Shown here piece by piece: positions 26,226-35,725 of a stretch of 64,000 nt of DNA. The stretch lies in assembly GCA_033794685.1 (NCBI GenBank), contig JARAYZ010000001.1, one strand, 5' to 3'. This stretch comes from Lentzea sp033794685 (GTDB lineage: Bacteria; Actinomycetota; Actinomycetes; Mycobacteriales; Pseudonocardiaceae). The notes below the pieces were generated by a model. The model saw nothing but the letters and a program-made list of their open reading frames with translations, was not told the origin of the DNA and ran no database searches. Position numbers and translations under genes: made by a program. Position 1 is the stretch's first letter. Every line of letters begins with the position of its first letter.

Positions 26226-27182
26226 TCAGTCGTTCGCGTGCAAGGCCGCGTTCAGTTCGACGCCGGTGCCCTTGCGGGCCAACACCCGGACCGTGCCGGT
26301 CACGGAGTCCCGGATGAACAGCAGGTTCGATTGTCCGCTCAGGGACACCGCCTTGACGACCTCGCCGTCCGGAAGCGTGACCTTCGTGCCCGCGGTGATG
26401 TAGAGACCGGCCTCGATCACGCAGTCGTCGCCGAGCGAGATGCCCAGACCGGCGTTCGCGCCGAGCAGGCAGCGCTCGCCGATGCTGATGACCTGCTTGC
26501 CGCCACCGGACAGGGTGCCCATGATCGACGCGCCGCCGCCGACGTCCGAACCGTCGCCGACCACGACGCCGCCGGAGATGCGGCCCTCGACCATCGAGCT
26601 GCCGAGCGTGCCGGCGTTGAAGTTCACGAAACCCTCGTGCATGACCGTGGTGCCGGACGCGAGGTGGGCGCCGAGGCGGACGCGGTCCGCGTCACCGATG
26701 CGGACGCCGGACGGGACGACGTAGTCGACCATGCGCGGGAACTTGTCGATGCTGTAGACCGTCACCGGGCCCCGCAGGCGCAGCCGGGTGCGGGTCTGCT
26801 CGAAGCCGTCGACCGCGCACGGGCCGTGGTTCGTCCACACGACGTTCGTCAGCAGGCCGAACATGCCGTCGAGGTTCGCGCCGTGCGGCTGGATCAGGCG
26901 GTGGCTGAGCAGGTGCAGGCGCAGCCAGACGTCGTAGGTGGTCTCCGGGGCCGCCTCGAGGTCGATGACGGCCTTGACGCCGACGACCTCGACGCCGCGT
27001 TCCAGGTCCTCGCCGAGCAGCTTCGCGGCGGCCTCACCCAGCGCCTCCGCGATCTCGGCGGACGACACGCGGACGATGCCCGGCTCGCCCGCCTCGCCGA
27101 GGGCGGGGGACGGGTACCAGGTGTCGAGGACGGTGCCGTCCGGGGTCACAGTGGCCAAGCCGATGCCGTATGCGGTGCTCAC
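26226..27182 (-). CDS. dapD: tetrahydrodipicolinate N-succinyltransferase
   Basis: 318-aa actinobacterial DapD, the first enzyme of the succinylase branch of DAP synthesis. The C-terminal half is a left-handed beta helix with hexapeptide repeats (GGVVVGDGSDVGGGASIMGT; ISIGERCLLGANAGLGISLG). The N-terminal half contains RGPVTVYSIDKFPRMVDYV, found in the long actinobacterial type. GTG 27182 gives the family length of about 317; an upstream in-frame start would add a basic tail not seen in relatives. Confidence 0.93.
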   Translation of the reverse strand: MSTAYGIGLATVTPDGTVLDTWYPSPALGEAGEPGIVRVSSAEIAEALGEAAAKLLGEDLERGVEVVGVKAVIDLEAAPETTYDVWLRLHLLSHRLIQPHGANLDGMFGLLTNVVWTNHGPCAVDGFEQTRTRLRLRGPVTVYSIDKFPRMVDYVVPSGVRIGDADRVRLGAHLASGTTVMHEGFVNFNAGTLGSSMVEGRISGGVVVGDGSDVGGGASIMGTLSGGGKQVISIGERCLLGANAGLGISLGDDCVIEAGLYITAGTKVTLPDGEVVKAVSLSGQSNLLFIRDSVTGTVRVLARKGTGVELNAALHAND

Positions 27183-27275
27183 GGGTACCGAGCTTAGTCC
27201 GACGGCCGAACCCGTGACCGTGCGGCGGGAGGTGCGACGTGCCCTCGTGGCCACGCCGGAAGCGGCGCCGGAGGA

Positions 27276-27689
27276 TCAGTCCGGAACCTCGGCGCTGAAG
27301 TACAGCGAGCCCAGGTCGCCGCGGGTGGCGATGAGGGCCTCGTTGCACTTCGACTGGCGCGCGTCGGTGCTCGAGACGTTGTCCACGCGCACCTCGCCGC
27401 ACTGGTGCGCCTCGAAGTCGCCCACCGCGGTCATCAGCCGGGGCAGGACCTCGCTGACGTCCTGCTGGACCTGCTTGCCCTGCAACGACCTGTCGAGGCG
27501 GCGGGTCATGGTGCTGACCTCCCCGACCCACGCGGCGCAGTCGGCCGGGGTGAAGCTGTGCTGCGAGCCGCAGGGCGCCGTGAACAACGTCCGGATCTCG
27601 CCGCACTGCCGGTCGCACGCGGCGGGAGCCTCACCGCAGCCGGTGGCCATGAGCAGCAGGAAGATGACCAGGAGTGTGCGCTTGATCAC
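27276..27689 (-). CDS. small cysteine-rich lipoprotein
   Basis: 137 aa from GTG 27689. The signal peptide is IKRTLLVIFLLLMATGC with lipobox ATGC at residue 18. The mature part has six to seven further cysteines (CDRQC, APC, ADC, HQC, SKC), which suggests disulfides outside the membrane. No family is recognised. It is divergent from dapE with about 60 bp between starts. Confidence 0.68.
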   Translation of the reverse strand: MIKRTLLVIFLLLMATGCGEAPAACDRQCGEIRTLFTAPCGSQHSFTPADCAAWVGEVSTMTRRLDRSLQGKQVQQDVSEVLPRLMTAVGDFEAHQCGEVRVDNVSSTDARQSKCNEALIATRGDLGSLYFSAEVPD

Positions 27690-27749
27690 GCACAGCACGG
27701 TATCGGCTGAACGGCCCAGCGCCCAAGCCGCCTGAGTAGGGTGAACCGC

Positions 27750-28817
27750 GTGTCCGACACCCTTGATCTCCACGCCGACCCGATCGACCTGACGACCTCG
27801 CTGGTGGATGTGCGCAGCGTGTCGGGGGAGGAGGCGGAGATCGCGGACCTCGTGGAACGATCGCTCCAACTCCACGCGCCCCACCTGGATATCACCCGAT
27901 CAGGGAACGCCGTGCTGGCGCGGACGAACCTCGGCAGGGAGCGCCGCGTGGTGCTCGCCGGGCACCTGGACACCGTGCCGATCAACCAGAACTTCCCGAG
28001 CCGCCGCGAGGGCGACGTCCTGCACGGCTGCGGCACCGTCGACATGAAGGGCGGCGACGCGGTCATGCTCGCGATCGCGGCGCTGAGTGCGGACGCGCGC
28101 CACGACCTCACGTTCGTCTTCTACGACTGCGAGGAGATCGAGGCCGAGCGCAACGGGCTGACGCGCATCCAGCGAGAGCTGGAGGAGTGGCTGCGCGGCG
28201 ACCTCGCGATCGTCTGCGAGCCGTCCAACGGCACGGTCGAGGCCGGCTGCCAGGGCACGATGCGCATCGAGATCCGCACGTCGGGCAAGCGCGCGCACAC
28301 CGCCAGGGCGTGGATGGGCGAGAACGCGATCCACGGCCTGGGCGAGGCGTTGCGCCGGCTGGAGTCGTACGTGCCGAGGCAGCCCGAGATCGACGGCTGC
28401 CACTACCACGAGGGCCTGCAGGCCGTGAAGATCAGCGGCGGCGTCGCGGGCAACGTCGTGCCGGACGCGGCCGTGCTCACGATCAACCACCGGTTCGCGC
28501 CGGACCGCACCGTCGAGCAGGCCGAACAGCACCTGCGCGAGGTCTTCGAGGGCTTCGACGTCACCGTCACGGACCTCGCGGCCGGTGCGCTGCCGGGCCT
28601 GAACGCCCCCGCCGCCCAGGAACTCGTGCGGGCCGCCGGCGGGACGCCCGTGGCCAAGCTGGGGTGGACGGACGTGGCGCGGTTCGCGTCCTTGGGCATG
28701 CCCGCGGTCAATTTCGGGCCGGGTGATCCGACGCTGGCGCACACTCAGGAGGAGAACGTGCCCGTCCGGCAGATCACCGAGTGTTTCGACGTGCTTAAGC
28801 GATTTCTGTTGAACTGA
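27750..28817 (+). CDS. dapE: succinyl-diaminopimelate desuccinylase
   Basis: 355-aa M20 metallohydrolase completing the succinylase branch. Zinc-site motifs are LAGHLDTVP (His, Asp), GCGTVDMKGGD, the catalytic FYDCEEIEAERNG and the late His in LAHTQEENV. The dimerisation-domain segment GKRAHTARAWMGENAIHGL is intact. GTG 27750 is chosen (AGG at about 9 bp); GTG 27741 is an alternative. Confidence 0.93.
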   Translation: MSDTLDLHADPIDLTTSLVDVRSVSGEEAEIADLVERSLQLHAPHLDITRSGNAVLARTNLGRERRVVLAGHLDTVPINQNFPSRREGDVLHGCGTVDMKGGDAVMLAIAALSADARHDLTFVFYDCEEIEAERNGLTRIQRELEEWLRGDLAIVCEPSNGTVEAGCQGTMRIEIRTSGKRAHTARAWMGENAIHGLGEALRRLESYVPRQPEIDGCHYHEGLQAVKISGGVAGNVVPDAAVLTINHRFAPDRTVEQAEQHLREVFEGFDVTVTDLAAGALPGLNAPAAQELVRAAGGTPVAKLGWTDVARFASLGMPAVNFGPGDPTLAHTQEENVPVRQITECFDVLKRFLLN

Positions 28818-28834
28818 TCTCTAGAATCTCAGTG

Positions 28835-29617
28835 ATGACGGAAGAGAAGAAGAACGGCGCCGTCGACGAGCGCCCATCGGAGAAGCGTCGCGGCCCGGTC
28901 GTGGAACGACGCGACCGCAAGGACGACCGCACCACCACCACCGACCAGCGGCTGCTGGACTCCCGCGGCCCCTCCGACTGGGTGCACACCGACCCGTGGC
29001 GGGTCCTGCGCATCCAGGCGGAGTTCGTCGAGGGGTTCGGCGCCTTGGCCGAGGTGCCGAGCGCGGTGACGGTCTTCGGATCGGCGCGTACCGGCCGTGA
29101 CCACCCGGAATACCAGCTCGGGCGCGACCTGGGCGCGGCACTGGCGGAGGCCGGGTTCGCGGCGATCACCGGTGGCGGCCCCGGAGCGATGGAGGCGGTC
29201 AACCGCGGCTGTTCGGAAGCCGGCGGCTTCTCGATCGGCCTGGGCATCGAGCTCCCGTTCGAGCAGGGCCTGAACCCGTGGGTCGACCTCGGCGTGAACT
29301 TCCGCTACTTCTTCGTGCGCAAGACGATGTTCATCAAGTACTCGCAGGCTTTCATCTGCCTGCCGGGTGGTTTCGGCACGCTCGACGAACTGTTCGAGGC
29401 GCTGACGCTGGTGCAGACGAAGAAGGTCACGAAGTTCCCCGTGGTGCTGTTCGGAACCGAGTACTGGCAGGGGCTCTACGACTGGATCCAGAGCTCGGTG
29501 CTCGCGGGTGGCAAGGTCGGGGAGAAGGACCTCGCGTTGCTGCACCTGACGGACGACATCGACGACGCGGTGCGGGTGGTCAAGGACGCGCACAAGGCTT
29601 GGGCGGACGCCCACTGA
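28835..29617 (+). CDS. LOG-family (TIGR00730) protein, long form
   Basis: 260-aa Rossmann-fold protein of the Lonely Guy family: ITGGGPGAMEAVNRGCSEAG (residues about 110-130) and the catalytic PGGFGTLDELFEAL. LOG proteins hydrolyse cytokinin-type or purine nucleoside monophosphates. A charged, probably disordered N-terminus of about 45 residues (Glu/Lys/Arg-rich) distinguishes it from the second LOG gene at 41.3 kb. GTG 28832 adds one residue and is equally possible. It is the last backbone gene before the lanthipeptide block. Confidence 0.85.
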   Translation: MTEEKKNGAVDERPSEKRRGPVVERRDRKDDRTTTTDQRLLDSRGPSDWVHTDPWRVLRIQAEFVEGFGALAEVPSAVTVFGSARTGRDHPEYQLGRDLGAALAEAGFAAITGGGPGAMEAVNRGCSEAGGFSIGLGIELPFEQGLNPWVDLGVNFRYFFVRKTMFIKYSQAFICLPGGFGTLDELFEALTLVQTKKVTKFPVVLFGTEYWQGLYDWIQSSVLAGGKVGEKDLALLHLTDDIDDAVRVVKDAHKAWADAH

Positions 29618-29623
29618 CCCCGC

Positions 29624-31519
29624 TCACGGCGAGCTGACCAGCCCGTCGCGGAACGCCGAGGCCTGGAGTTCGAACAGCTCGAAGTAGTGGCCGCGCAACG
29701 ACATCAGCTCGTGGTGCGTGCCCTGCTCGACGATCCGGCCCTGGTCCAGCACGATGATCCGGTTCGCGTTGCGGATGTTCGCGAGCCGGTGGGTGACCAG
29801 GATCGTGGTGCGCCGCGCACTCGCTTCGCGGAGTCCCTCGAACACCCTGGCCTCGGCCTTGGCGTCCAGTGCCGCGGTGGGTTCGTCCGCCACGAGCACG
29901 GCGGCGTCGCGGTAGATGCCCCTGGCCACACCCATCCGCTGCCACTGGCCGCCGGAGAGGTCCTGGCCGTCGTTGAAGTACTTGGACAGGACGGTGTTCG
30001 CGCCCTCGGGCAGGGTGTCCAGCACCTCGTCGGCGCCGGACCTGGTGATGGCGTCGTGCCAGGCCGCACGGTCGGGGTCGGCGCGATCCAGCCGTCCGAC
30101 CAGGACGTTGTGCTCGGCGGTCATCGGCCACTGCGCCGGGGCCTGGGCGATCACCGCGACGTTCGAGTGCACGGAGTTCCGGTCGGTGGTCGCCAGGTCC
30201 ACGTCGTCCCAGCGCACGACACCCTCACCGGGCAGGTACAGGCCGGTGATCAGTTTGCCCAGCGTCGTCTTGCCCGACCCGTTCTCGCCGACCAGCGCCA
30301 CGACTTCACCGCGGCGCACGGTCAGCGAGATTCCGCGCACCGCCGGGGTGTGCTGCCCGGGGTAGGCGAAAGTGACGTCGTCCAGGCTGATGAGGGCGGG
30401 ATCCTCGGGAGCGGTGATCGTCGACGGCGCGGGTGCCCGGCGAGCGCCCTCGGCCAGCAGTGTGCGGTAGTAGCCGATGTAGAAGGAGTTCTCGTACAGC
30501 GTGTTCACCGCATTGGTGGTCGAGGACAACGCGGTGTACGCGGTTCGCATCGCCAGCACGGCGGTGCCCGCCAACGCCAGCGCCATCCCGCCGGAGTACA
30601 GCAGGAAACCCAGGACCAGGTAGGCGAACGCGGTACCCAGACCCGCGAGCGTCCGGCCGCCCAACTGCACGAGGTTGCCGCGGTGCGCGAGCCGGATCTC
30701 CTCTCGCGCCAGGCTCGCGGTGATCGTCCGGTACTCGTCGAGCAGCCGTTCCTGCAACGTCAGCGCGTGCCGTTCGAGGGCGAAGTCGCGTTGCGTCGCC
30801 ACCTCCTCGACGACACCCTTGCGCATCGTGCGGGTCACGTTGTCCAGGAAGTGCTGGTGGTTGAGCTTCGACACCTTGCCCGCCGCCCACCCGTTCGCCA
30901 GCGCGGCGAGCAGCAGCGCGGGCGCCAACCAGGGGTTGAGCAGGCCCGCCGTGACGACCGCGGCGAGCATGGAGATACCCGAGGAGACCAGATCGGCCAC
31001 CGACCTGAGACTGGTGTCGATGGCACGCACCCCGTGACGCCCGCCCTGGCTCGCGAGCTCCCGGAAGTCCGCGTCCTCGAACGCCACCAGGTCGACCCGG
31101 ACCACCGCCGAGGTGACCTCCTCGTCGGCCGCGCGGGTGACCAACGGGCGCAGTGACGCCTCCACGGCGGCGACCGCCGCGTCCAGCAGGGCGCGCAGGG
31201 CGTAGGACCCGACCACGACGGCGATCGCGGGCAGCGAGCCGGCCAGCCTGTCCGGTGTGGCGCCCTCGCGCAGCAATGCGACGAACACGTCCGAGGTGGC
31301 GAGCAGACCGAACGCCGTCACGACACCGGACACGACCTGGGCCAGACCGGCGAGGACGGTCAGCCGGCGCGAGCTCCGCCAGGCCAGGCGCAGCACCAGG
31401 GCGATCACCTCTGGCAGGCCGCGCAGCGCTCGGCTGAAGCTGACGGTCGCCGCGTCGTGGCCCACCGCCGCCCACTGCGGCGTCGCCACGTTCTCCACGC
31501 CGATCAACGGAGCGGTCAT
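29624..31519 (-). CDS. lanT: class I lanthipeptide ABC exporter (LanT, no peptidase domain)
   Basis: 631-aa fused exporter: about 70 residues of cytoplasmic N-terminus, a six-helix ABC transmembrane domain (about 70-380), then an ATPase with Walker A GENGSGKTT, signature LSGGQWQRMG, Walker B AVLVADEPTAALD and His VTHRLAN. There is no C39 peptidase domain, so it should export the modified peptide without cutting the leader, as in NisT-type transporters. GAGGGGAA precedes ATG 31519. It is the last gene of the operon, 13 bp after lanC1. In the absence of LanFEG it might also contribute to self-protection; that is inference. Confidence 0.85.
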   Translation of the reverse strand: MTAPLIGVENVATPQWAAVGHDAATVSFSRALRGLPEVIALVLRLAWRSSRRLTVLAGLAQVVSGVVTAFGLLATSDVFVALLREGATPDRLAGSLPAIAVVVGSYALRALLDAAVAAVEASLRPLVTRAADEEVTSAVVRVDLVAFEDADFRELASQGGRHGVRAIDTSLRSVADLVSSGISMLAAVVTAGLLNPWLAPALLLAALANGWAAGKVSKLNHQHFLDNVTRTMRKGVVEEVATQRDFALERHALTLQERLLDEYRTITASLAREEIRLAHRGNLVQLGGRTLAGLGTAFAYLVLGFLLYSGGMALALAGTAVLAMRTAYTALSSTTNAVNTLYENSFYIGYYRTLLAEGARRAPAPSTITAPEDPALISLDDVTFAYPGQHTPAVRGISLTVRRGEVVALVGENGSGKTTLGKLITGLYLPGEGVVRWDDVDLATTDRNSVHSNVAVIAQAPAQWPMTAEHNVLVGRLDRADPDRAAWHDAITRSGADEVLDTLPEGANTVLSKYFNDGQDLSGGQWQRMGVARGIYRDAAVLVADEPTAALDAKAEARVFEGLREASARRTTILVTHRLANIRNANRIIVLDQGRIVEQGTHHELMSLRGHYFELFELQASAFRDGLVSSP

Positions 31520-31532
31520 GGTGTTCCCCTCG

Positions 31533-32624
31533 CTACGAGATGAGCAGTGCGGTGTCCCAGTTGCCGGACTCCGGATAGCCGCGCGCGTGGTCGTCGAGCG
31601 CCAGCCCGATCCCGGCGGCCCCGTCCAGGAAACCGGTGTTCTCGACGTCCACGAAGTCGGTGAGCCGGGCGGCGAACAGATCCGCGGACGCGCGCAGCAC
31701 CGGGTCACCGCTGTCCTTGGCCATCCGCCCGGTGAGCTGCGTGACTCCCGCCCAGCCGTGGCACAGCCCGGCGTCGCGCAGCAGACCGGGTTCGGCGACG
31801 AGCCTGCCGACGGCGGTTCGCGCGACCGCGACGGCACGGTCCGCCCAGTCCGGCCGGTCGAACGCTCCCGCGGCCAGCTGGATCGCCCTGGCGACACCGC
31901 AAGTGCCGTAGCACCACCCGAAACCCTCTCCTGGGATCGGTCCGCGCGGGGTGACGCAGCCGGGCCAGTACGGCCCGTCGCCCTGGTCGTCGAGTTGCTC
32001 GAACAGCCAGTCCACGATGGTCTTCACGGCAGCGTCGTGGCCGGCCACCCGGACTTCCGCGCGCCACGCCAGCGCGAGCAGCGCGAGTGCTCCCGGCACC
32101 CCGTGGGCCATGCCGAGGTTGGCGTGGGTGCCGAGGAACGCCGGGTCCGCCTCGACCATCTCGGGTGTGCTCTCCTCCCACCAGCCCCGGTGCGCGGAGG
32201 TGACCAGACGTGTCAGCAGATCGGTGAGCTCCGGGTGTTCCTCTCCGCGGTGCAGTAGGTACCGCCCGAGTCCCACCAGGCCGTCGGCCAGGTCGTAGGA
32301 GCCGGACAGCCGCTGCCGCACCTGGGCGCGGACCAGGCCGTCGACGGACGCGAGCAACGAGCCGTACTCACCGGGCAGGCGAGCCGCGATCGACGCGACC
32401 AGGCCGAGTCCGGCGATCCCGTCGAACAGGCCGCGCGCGGCGGCGGTCGGTGCCGCGACCGCCGCCGCGAGGTGGGAGTGCGCGTGCGCGCGGTAACCCG
32501 CGTCGTGGCGGCCGAGCTCGGCCAGCAGCAGGGCGCTGCCGGCGAGCCCGCCGGACAGACCCGCGGTGGCCGGCGGCGCGGCCAGCAGCCGTTCGGCCAC
32601 GCGGTGGACGGGATCGGTGCTCAC
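31533..32624 (-). CDS. lanC: lanthionine synthetase C (first copy)
   Basis: 363-aa cyclase that adds Cys thiols to dehydrated Ser/Thr. The toroid repeats include GLSGGLAGSALLLAELG at the start, HANLGMAHGVPGALALLALA in the middle and GFLDGAAGIGLAL at the end. The zinc ligands are present: Cys in FGWCYGTCGVA and Cys-His in LCHGWAG. The GTG start overlaps the lanB stop (GTGA). Length is close to the usual 400-420 aa, slightly short at the N-terminus. An upstream continuation of this frame runs inside lanB and is not coding. Confidence 0.9.
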   Translation of the reverse strand: MSTDPVHRVAERLLAAPPATAGLSGGLAGSALLLAELGRHDAGYRAHAHSHLAAAVAAPTAAARGLFDGIAGLGLVASIAARLPGEYGSLLASVDGLVRAQVRQRLSGSYDLADGLVGLGRYLLHRGEEHPELTDLLTRLVTSAHRGWWEESTPEMVEADPAFLGTHANLGMAHGVPGALALLALAWRAEVRVAGHDAAVKTIVDWLFEQLDDQGDGPYWPGCVTPRGPIPGEGFGWCYGTCGVARAIQLAAGAFDRPDWADRAVAVARTAVGRLVAEPGLLRDAGLCHGWAGVTQLTGRMAKDSGDPVLRASADLFAARLTDFVDVENTGFLDGAAGIGLALDDHARGYPESGNWDTALLIS

Positions 32625-35600
32625 GTGGTGAACCGGGCGCGGTCCTGGTGCGCCTGGACGACGCCCCTGGCGATCGCGTACGACTCGGACTCCACGTCGT
32701 ACGACGCGCCGAGCCGGTTGCTGTGCATGTGCAGCAACGCGGCCATGGCCACGGACCACGAGTGCTCCGCCAGCCCGTCGCCGTAACGCCGGACGGCCGC
32801 CGCACGTGACCCCAGCGCGGCGAGCAGCTCCGCCCCGCCGGCCCGGCCGCGCAGGCCCGTCCACTCGCCGGACGGGTCGACCAGCGAGACGGCCTGCCGG
32901 CGTCGCTGCTGGAAGGCGGAGTGCTTGTCCCCCTTGGGGAACGCGGTCAGCAGCCACTCCGGCCAGGTGGGCGTCCCGGTCGCCGCCAGGAGGTCGACGT
33001 GACCGATCGCCAGTAGCAGTGCGGCGTCCACATCGGACAGTTCGGTGCGGCGCAGGCGCAGCTGGGCCAGCGCGGCCTCGCTGTCCGCCTGGAACACCGC
33101 CTCGGCGTCCGCCATCGCCGCGAGACCGCCGTAGCGCTGGAGTTCCGGTTCGTAGTCGTCCAGGACGAACCTGTTGGCCAGCCGTGCCTCCCGGAGGTCG
33201 TCCACCCACTCGCGCAGCAGCGGCAGCGCGGAGGACGTGAGCCGGTCCGGCGAGCCGTGCAACCGCAGGCGCAGATGCGGGTCGGGGTCGGCGTAGCGCA
33301 GGAAGAACCACCGGTCGACGTCGTCGCCCAGTGCGGTCAGCAGCTGGGGCAGCCGCTCGGTCAGGATCTCGTCGTGGTGCGCCGAACCCGCGTACACCTT
33401 GGCGTAGAGCCATTCGCCGCCCGGTGAGTGCCGCGGCGGCACCTCGGTCGCCGTCGACGGGACCGGTCGGGCCCGCCGGGTCGGCGGAGTCGCGCGGTGC
33501 AACGGGAAGACCAGTTCCGCCACGTGCCCGTCGAGCCAGCCGAACCGGTCGGGCCCGGCGCCGACCACCTCGGACAGCAGCACGAACTCGCGCTTGCGGA
33601 GCTCGTCGCGCAGCACCTGGCAGTGCAGGCCCACGGTGAGGTCGAGGTCGACCCGGTGGTCCTGCACCGCGATCTGCACCTCGCCGGGCACGCGCCACTC
33701 CTCGCGCCAGGTGGCCAGCTCGGCGAGCCAGCCGGCGAACGACAGCGTCTCGTCGTGCAGCGACTTGGGCATCAGCCAGGACGCCGGTGACAGCACGGTG
33801 CGCCCGTAGCGGACCCGCGGGTGGTAGGGCAGCACCATCGCGCCGCCCCAGTCCCACGCGTGCAGCTGACGGGTGCCGCTCTCGGCGACCTCCCGCACCA
33901 GGCGGACCGCGTTGGGCACACCGACGAGGTCGTTCAGCATGTGCGGCACCAGCGGCACGATCTCCGCGTCGCGGGACAGCGACCGGAGCTGGAAGCGGTC
34001 CTCGTCGGCCGAGATGTAGATGTCGTCGACGCTCACCACGTGCGGGTCGTCCGCGTCGGCGAACACGCCGATCGCGAGCTGGTCCGGCACGACCTGAGGG
34101 ACCTGCACGACGTTGCCCGACCGAGGCGACACGGTCGGGTAGACGAGCTGCAGGTGGGCGGTGTGCGGCTCGTCCGGCACCCGGTAGAGGTCGCGGAAGT
34201 GGCCGTGGTCGCCGAAGAGGTACGCGAAGCGGCCGAAGGTCGCGCCCACCTGGCTCGTACCGACCAGTGGCGAGACGTGCAACGTGAAGTCGCCGTCGTC
34301 GACGGCCTCGCGCGTCGAGCCGCAGAGGTACACGGAGATCTCGACGCCACGCGGGACCGCGCTCTTGGGCTTCTCGGCCACCCACTCCAGGTCGGCGTCG
34401 GTCAGCACGACCTCCGCCGCACCACGCAGCATCGCCGCCTGGGCGAGCCGGGCGAGCTTGCGGTCGCGGGCGGTGGTGGCACGGCGCTCCGCTCCGCGGA
34501 GGACCCGTTCGTTGCGGGGCGTCCGGTAGCCGGCCGGCGCACCGAGCCCGGTGGCGGGGTCGAGCAGTTCGGTGATCTTCACGAGCCTGCCGTACCCGTA
34601 CTTCTCGCAGAAGTCGGCGTGGTACTCCCGCAGGTGGGTGGGCCAGCCGTCCAGCGGGGCCAGCCGCCACAACGCCTCCGCGGCCCGGCGCGCCTCCTCG
34701 CCCACCTCCGACGGCAGTCGCACGTCCGCGTCGAGCCGCAGGTCGACGTGGACCGGTGGTTTGGTGCTGGGGCTGCGTTCGCGCATGGCCGCCACGACGC
34801 GGTGCCAGTGCGGCAGTCCCTCACCCGGTGCCGCCGTGCGGAACGCCGCGAGCAGGTCGGTGATCTCCTCGAGCAGGTCTTCCGAGGAGGCCGCCACCAG
34901 CCGGGCGAACGGGTCGAGCTCCGTCGTGGCGGGCCGCAGGTCGGTGAGCAGGACGTCGTTGGCGATCAGGTGGTTCACCAGGACGCGGACGCGGTCCGGG
35001 GTCGCCGCGGCGAAGGACCGGCACAGCGCCTCGACGAGATCCGGGTGGGTCACCGGGGTCCGTGCCAGCTCCAGCGCGCGCAGCACGACCGGGGTCGCCC
35101 GCAGCGAGACCTCCTCGGCTCCGGCCTTCGACCGCTCCCCGGTGTTCTCGTCGACCTCGCGGACGTAGGGCAGCACGATGCGCCCGGCCCGTTCCACGCA
35201 CAGTCCGTTGGTCACCACGCGCAGGTGCGGCTGGATCTCGGGTGAGCGCTCCCACGCCGTCACGAGCGAGGTGAGCCACGCGCTGTCGGGGCGCACGCCC
35301 TTGACGTGGTTCTCGCCCAGCCGCACCGACGTGGTGTCCCCGAACGACGTGACGCCGACACCCGCGAACAGCCCGAAGGGGGTGGGACGACCGGACATCC
35401 GCAGCAGGTAGCGGGTGACCGCGAACGCGGCCCGCTGGAGCTTCGACTTCGACACCGGCTCACCGGACCGCAGCCGGTCGAGCGTGCCCGCCAGCTGGTC
35501 GCTGGACACCGTGATCGCCTCCAGGAGGAGGGGGTCCTTGGTGACGTCGCGCAGGTAGTTCGCCAGCCGCTCGGGGTAGTCGGGCACGTCCGGGTCGAGG

Positions 35601-35692
35601 TCGACGTGCGTGACCGCCGCGCGGTCGCCCGGCAGGACGGCCATGCGCAGCATCCCTGTCGTGCCCACGCGGAACAGCGGGTGCGGAGCCAT
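32621..35692 (-). CDS. lanB: class I lanthipeptide dehydratase LanB (full length)
   Basis: 1023-aa tRNA-Glu-dependent dehydratase. Residues about 1-700 form the glutamylation domain (SKSKLQRAAFAVTRYLLRMS, then RPTPFGLFAGVGVTSFG). Residues about 730-1010 form the SpaB-type elimination domain (GGEWLYAKVYAGSAHHDEIL, then RWFFLRYADPDPHLRLRLHG). Both halves are on one chain, as in NisB, not split as in thiopeptide systems. It glutamylates Ser/Thr of the precursor core and eliminates glutamate to give Dha/Dhb. It starts 33 bp after lanC2 and overlaps lanC1 by 4 bp. Confidence 0.93.
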   Translation of the reverse strand: MAPHPLFRVGTTGMLRMAVLPGDRAAVTHVDLDPDVPDYPERLANYLRDVTKDPLLLEAITVSSDQLAGTLDRLRSGEPVSKSKLQRAAFAVTRYLLRMSGRPTPFGLFAGVGVTSFGDTTSVRLGENHVKGVRPDSAWLTSLVTAWERSPEIQPHLRVVTNGLCVERAGRIVLPYVREVDENTGERSKAGAEEVSLRATPVVLRALELARTPVTHPDLVEALCRSFAAATPDRVRVLVNHLIANDVLLTDLRPATTELDPFARLVAASSEDLLEEITDLLAAFRTAAPGEGLPHWHRVVAAMRERSPSTKPPVHVDLRLDADVRLPSEVGEEARRAAEALWRLAPLDGWPTHLREYHADFCEKYGYGRLVKITELLDPATGLGAPAGYRTPRNERVLRGAERRATTARDRKLARLAQAAMLRGAAEVVLTDADLEWVAEKPKSAVPRGVEISVYLCGSTREAVDDGDFTLHVSPLVGTSQVGATFGRFAYLFGDHGHFRDLYRVPDEPHTAHLQLVYPTVSPRSGNVVQVPQVVPDQLAIGVFADADDPHVVSVDDIYISADEDRFQLRSLSRDAEIVPLVPHMLNDLVGVPNAVRLVREVAESGTRQLHAWDWGGAMVLPYHPRVRYGRTVLSPASWLMPKSLHDETLSFAGWLAELATWREEWRVPGEVQIAVQDHRVDLDLTVGLHCQVLRDELRKREFVLLSEVVGAGPDRFGWLDGHVAELVFPLHRATPPTRRARPVPSTATEVPPRHSPGGEWLYAKVYAGSAHHDEILTERLPQLLTALGDDVDRWFFLRYADPDPHLRLRLHGSPDRLTSSALPLLREWVDDLREARLANRFVLDDYEPELQRYGGLAAMADAEAVFQADSEAALAQLRLRRTELSDVDAALLLAIGHVDLLAATGTPTWPEWLLTAFPKGDKHSAFQQRRRQAVSLVDPSGEWTGLRGRAGGAELLAALGSRAAAVRRYGDGLAEHSWSVAMAALLHMHSNRLGASYDVESESYAIARGVVQAHQDRARFTT

Positions 35693-35725
35693 GTCTGCTT
35701 GCCTTTCCGTTCGGTGGTGCGGGCC

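Noticed and set aside
29624..31519. LanT as a peptidase-containing transporter
   Set aside because: No C39 Cys/His motif in the N-terminal 70 residues, and the precursor lacks the GG-type cleavage site expected for such transporters.
31533..34670. continuous frame suggesting a 1045-aa protein ending in LanC
   Set aside because: The upstream 680 codons lie inside lanB in another frame. The GTG at 32624, overlapping the lanB stop, is the real lanC start.
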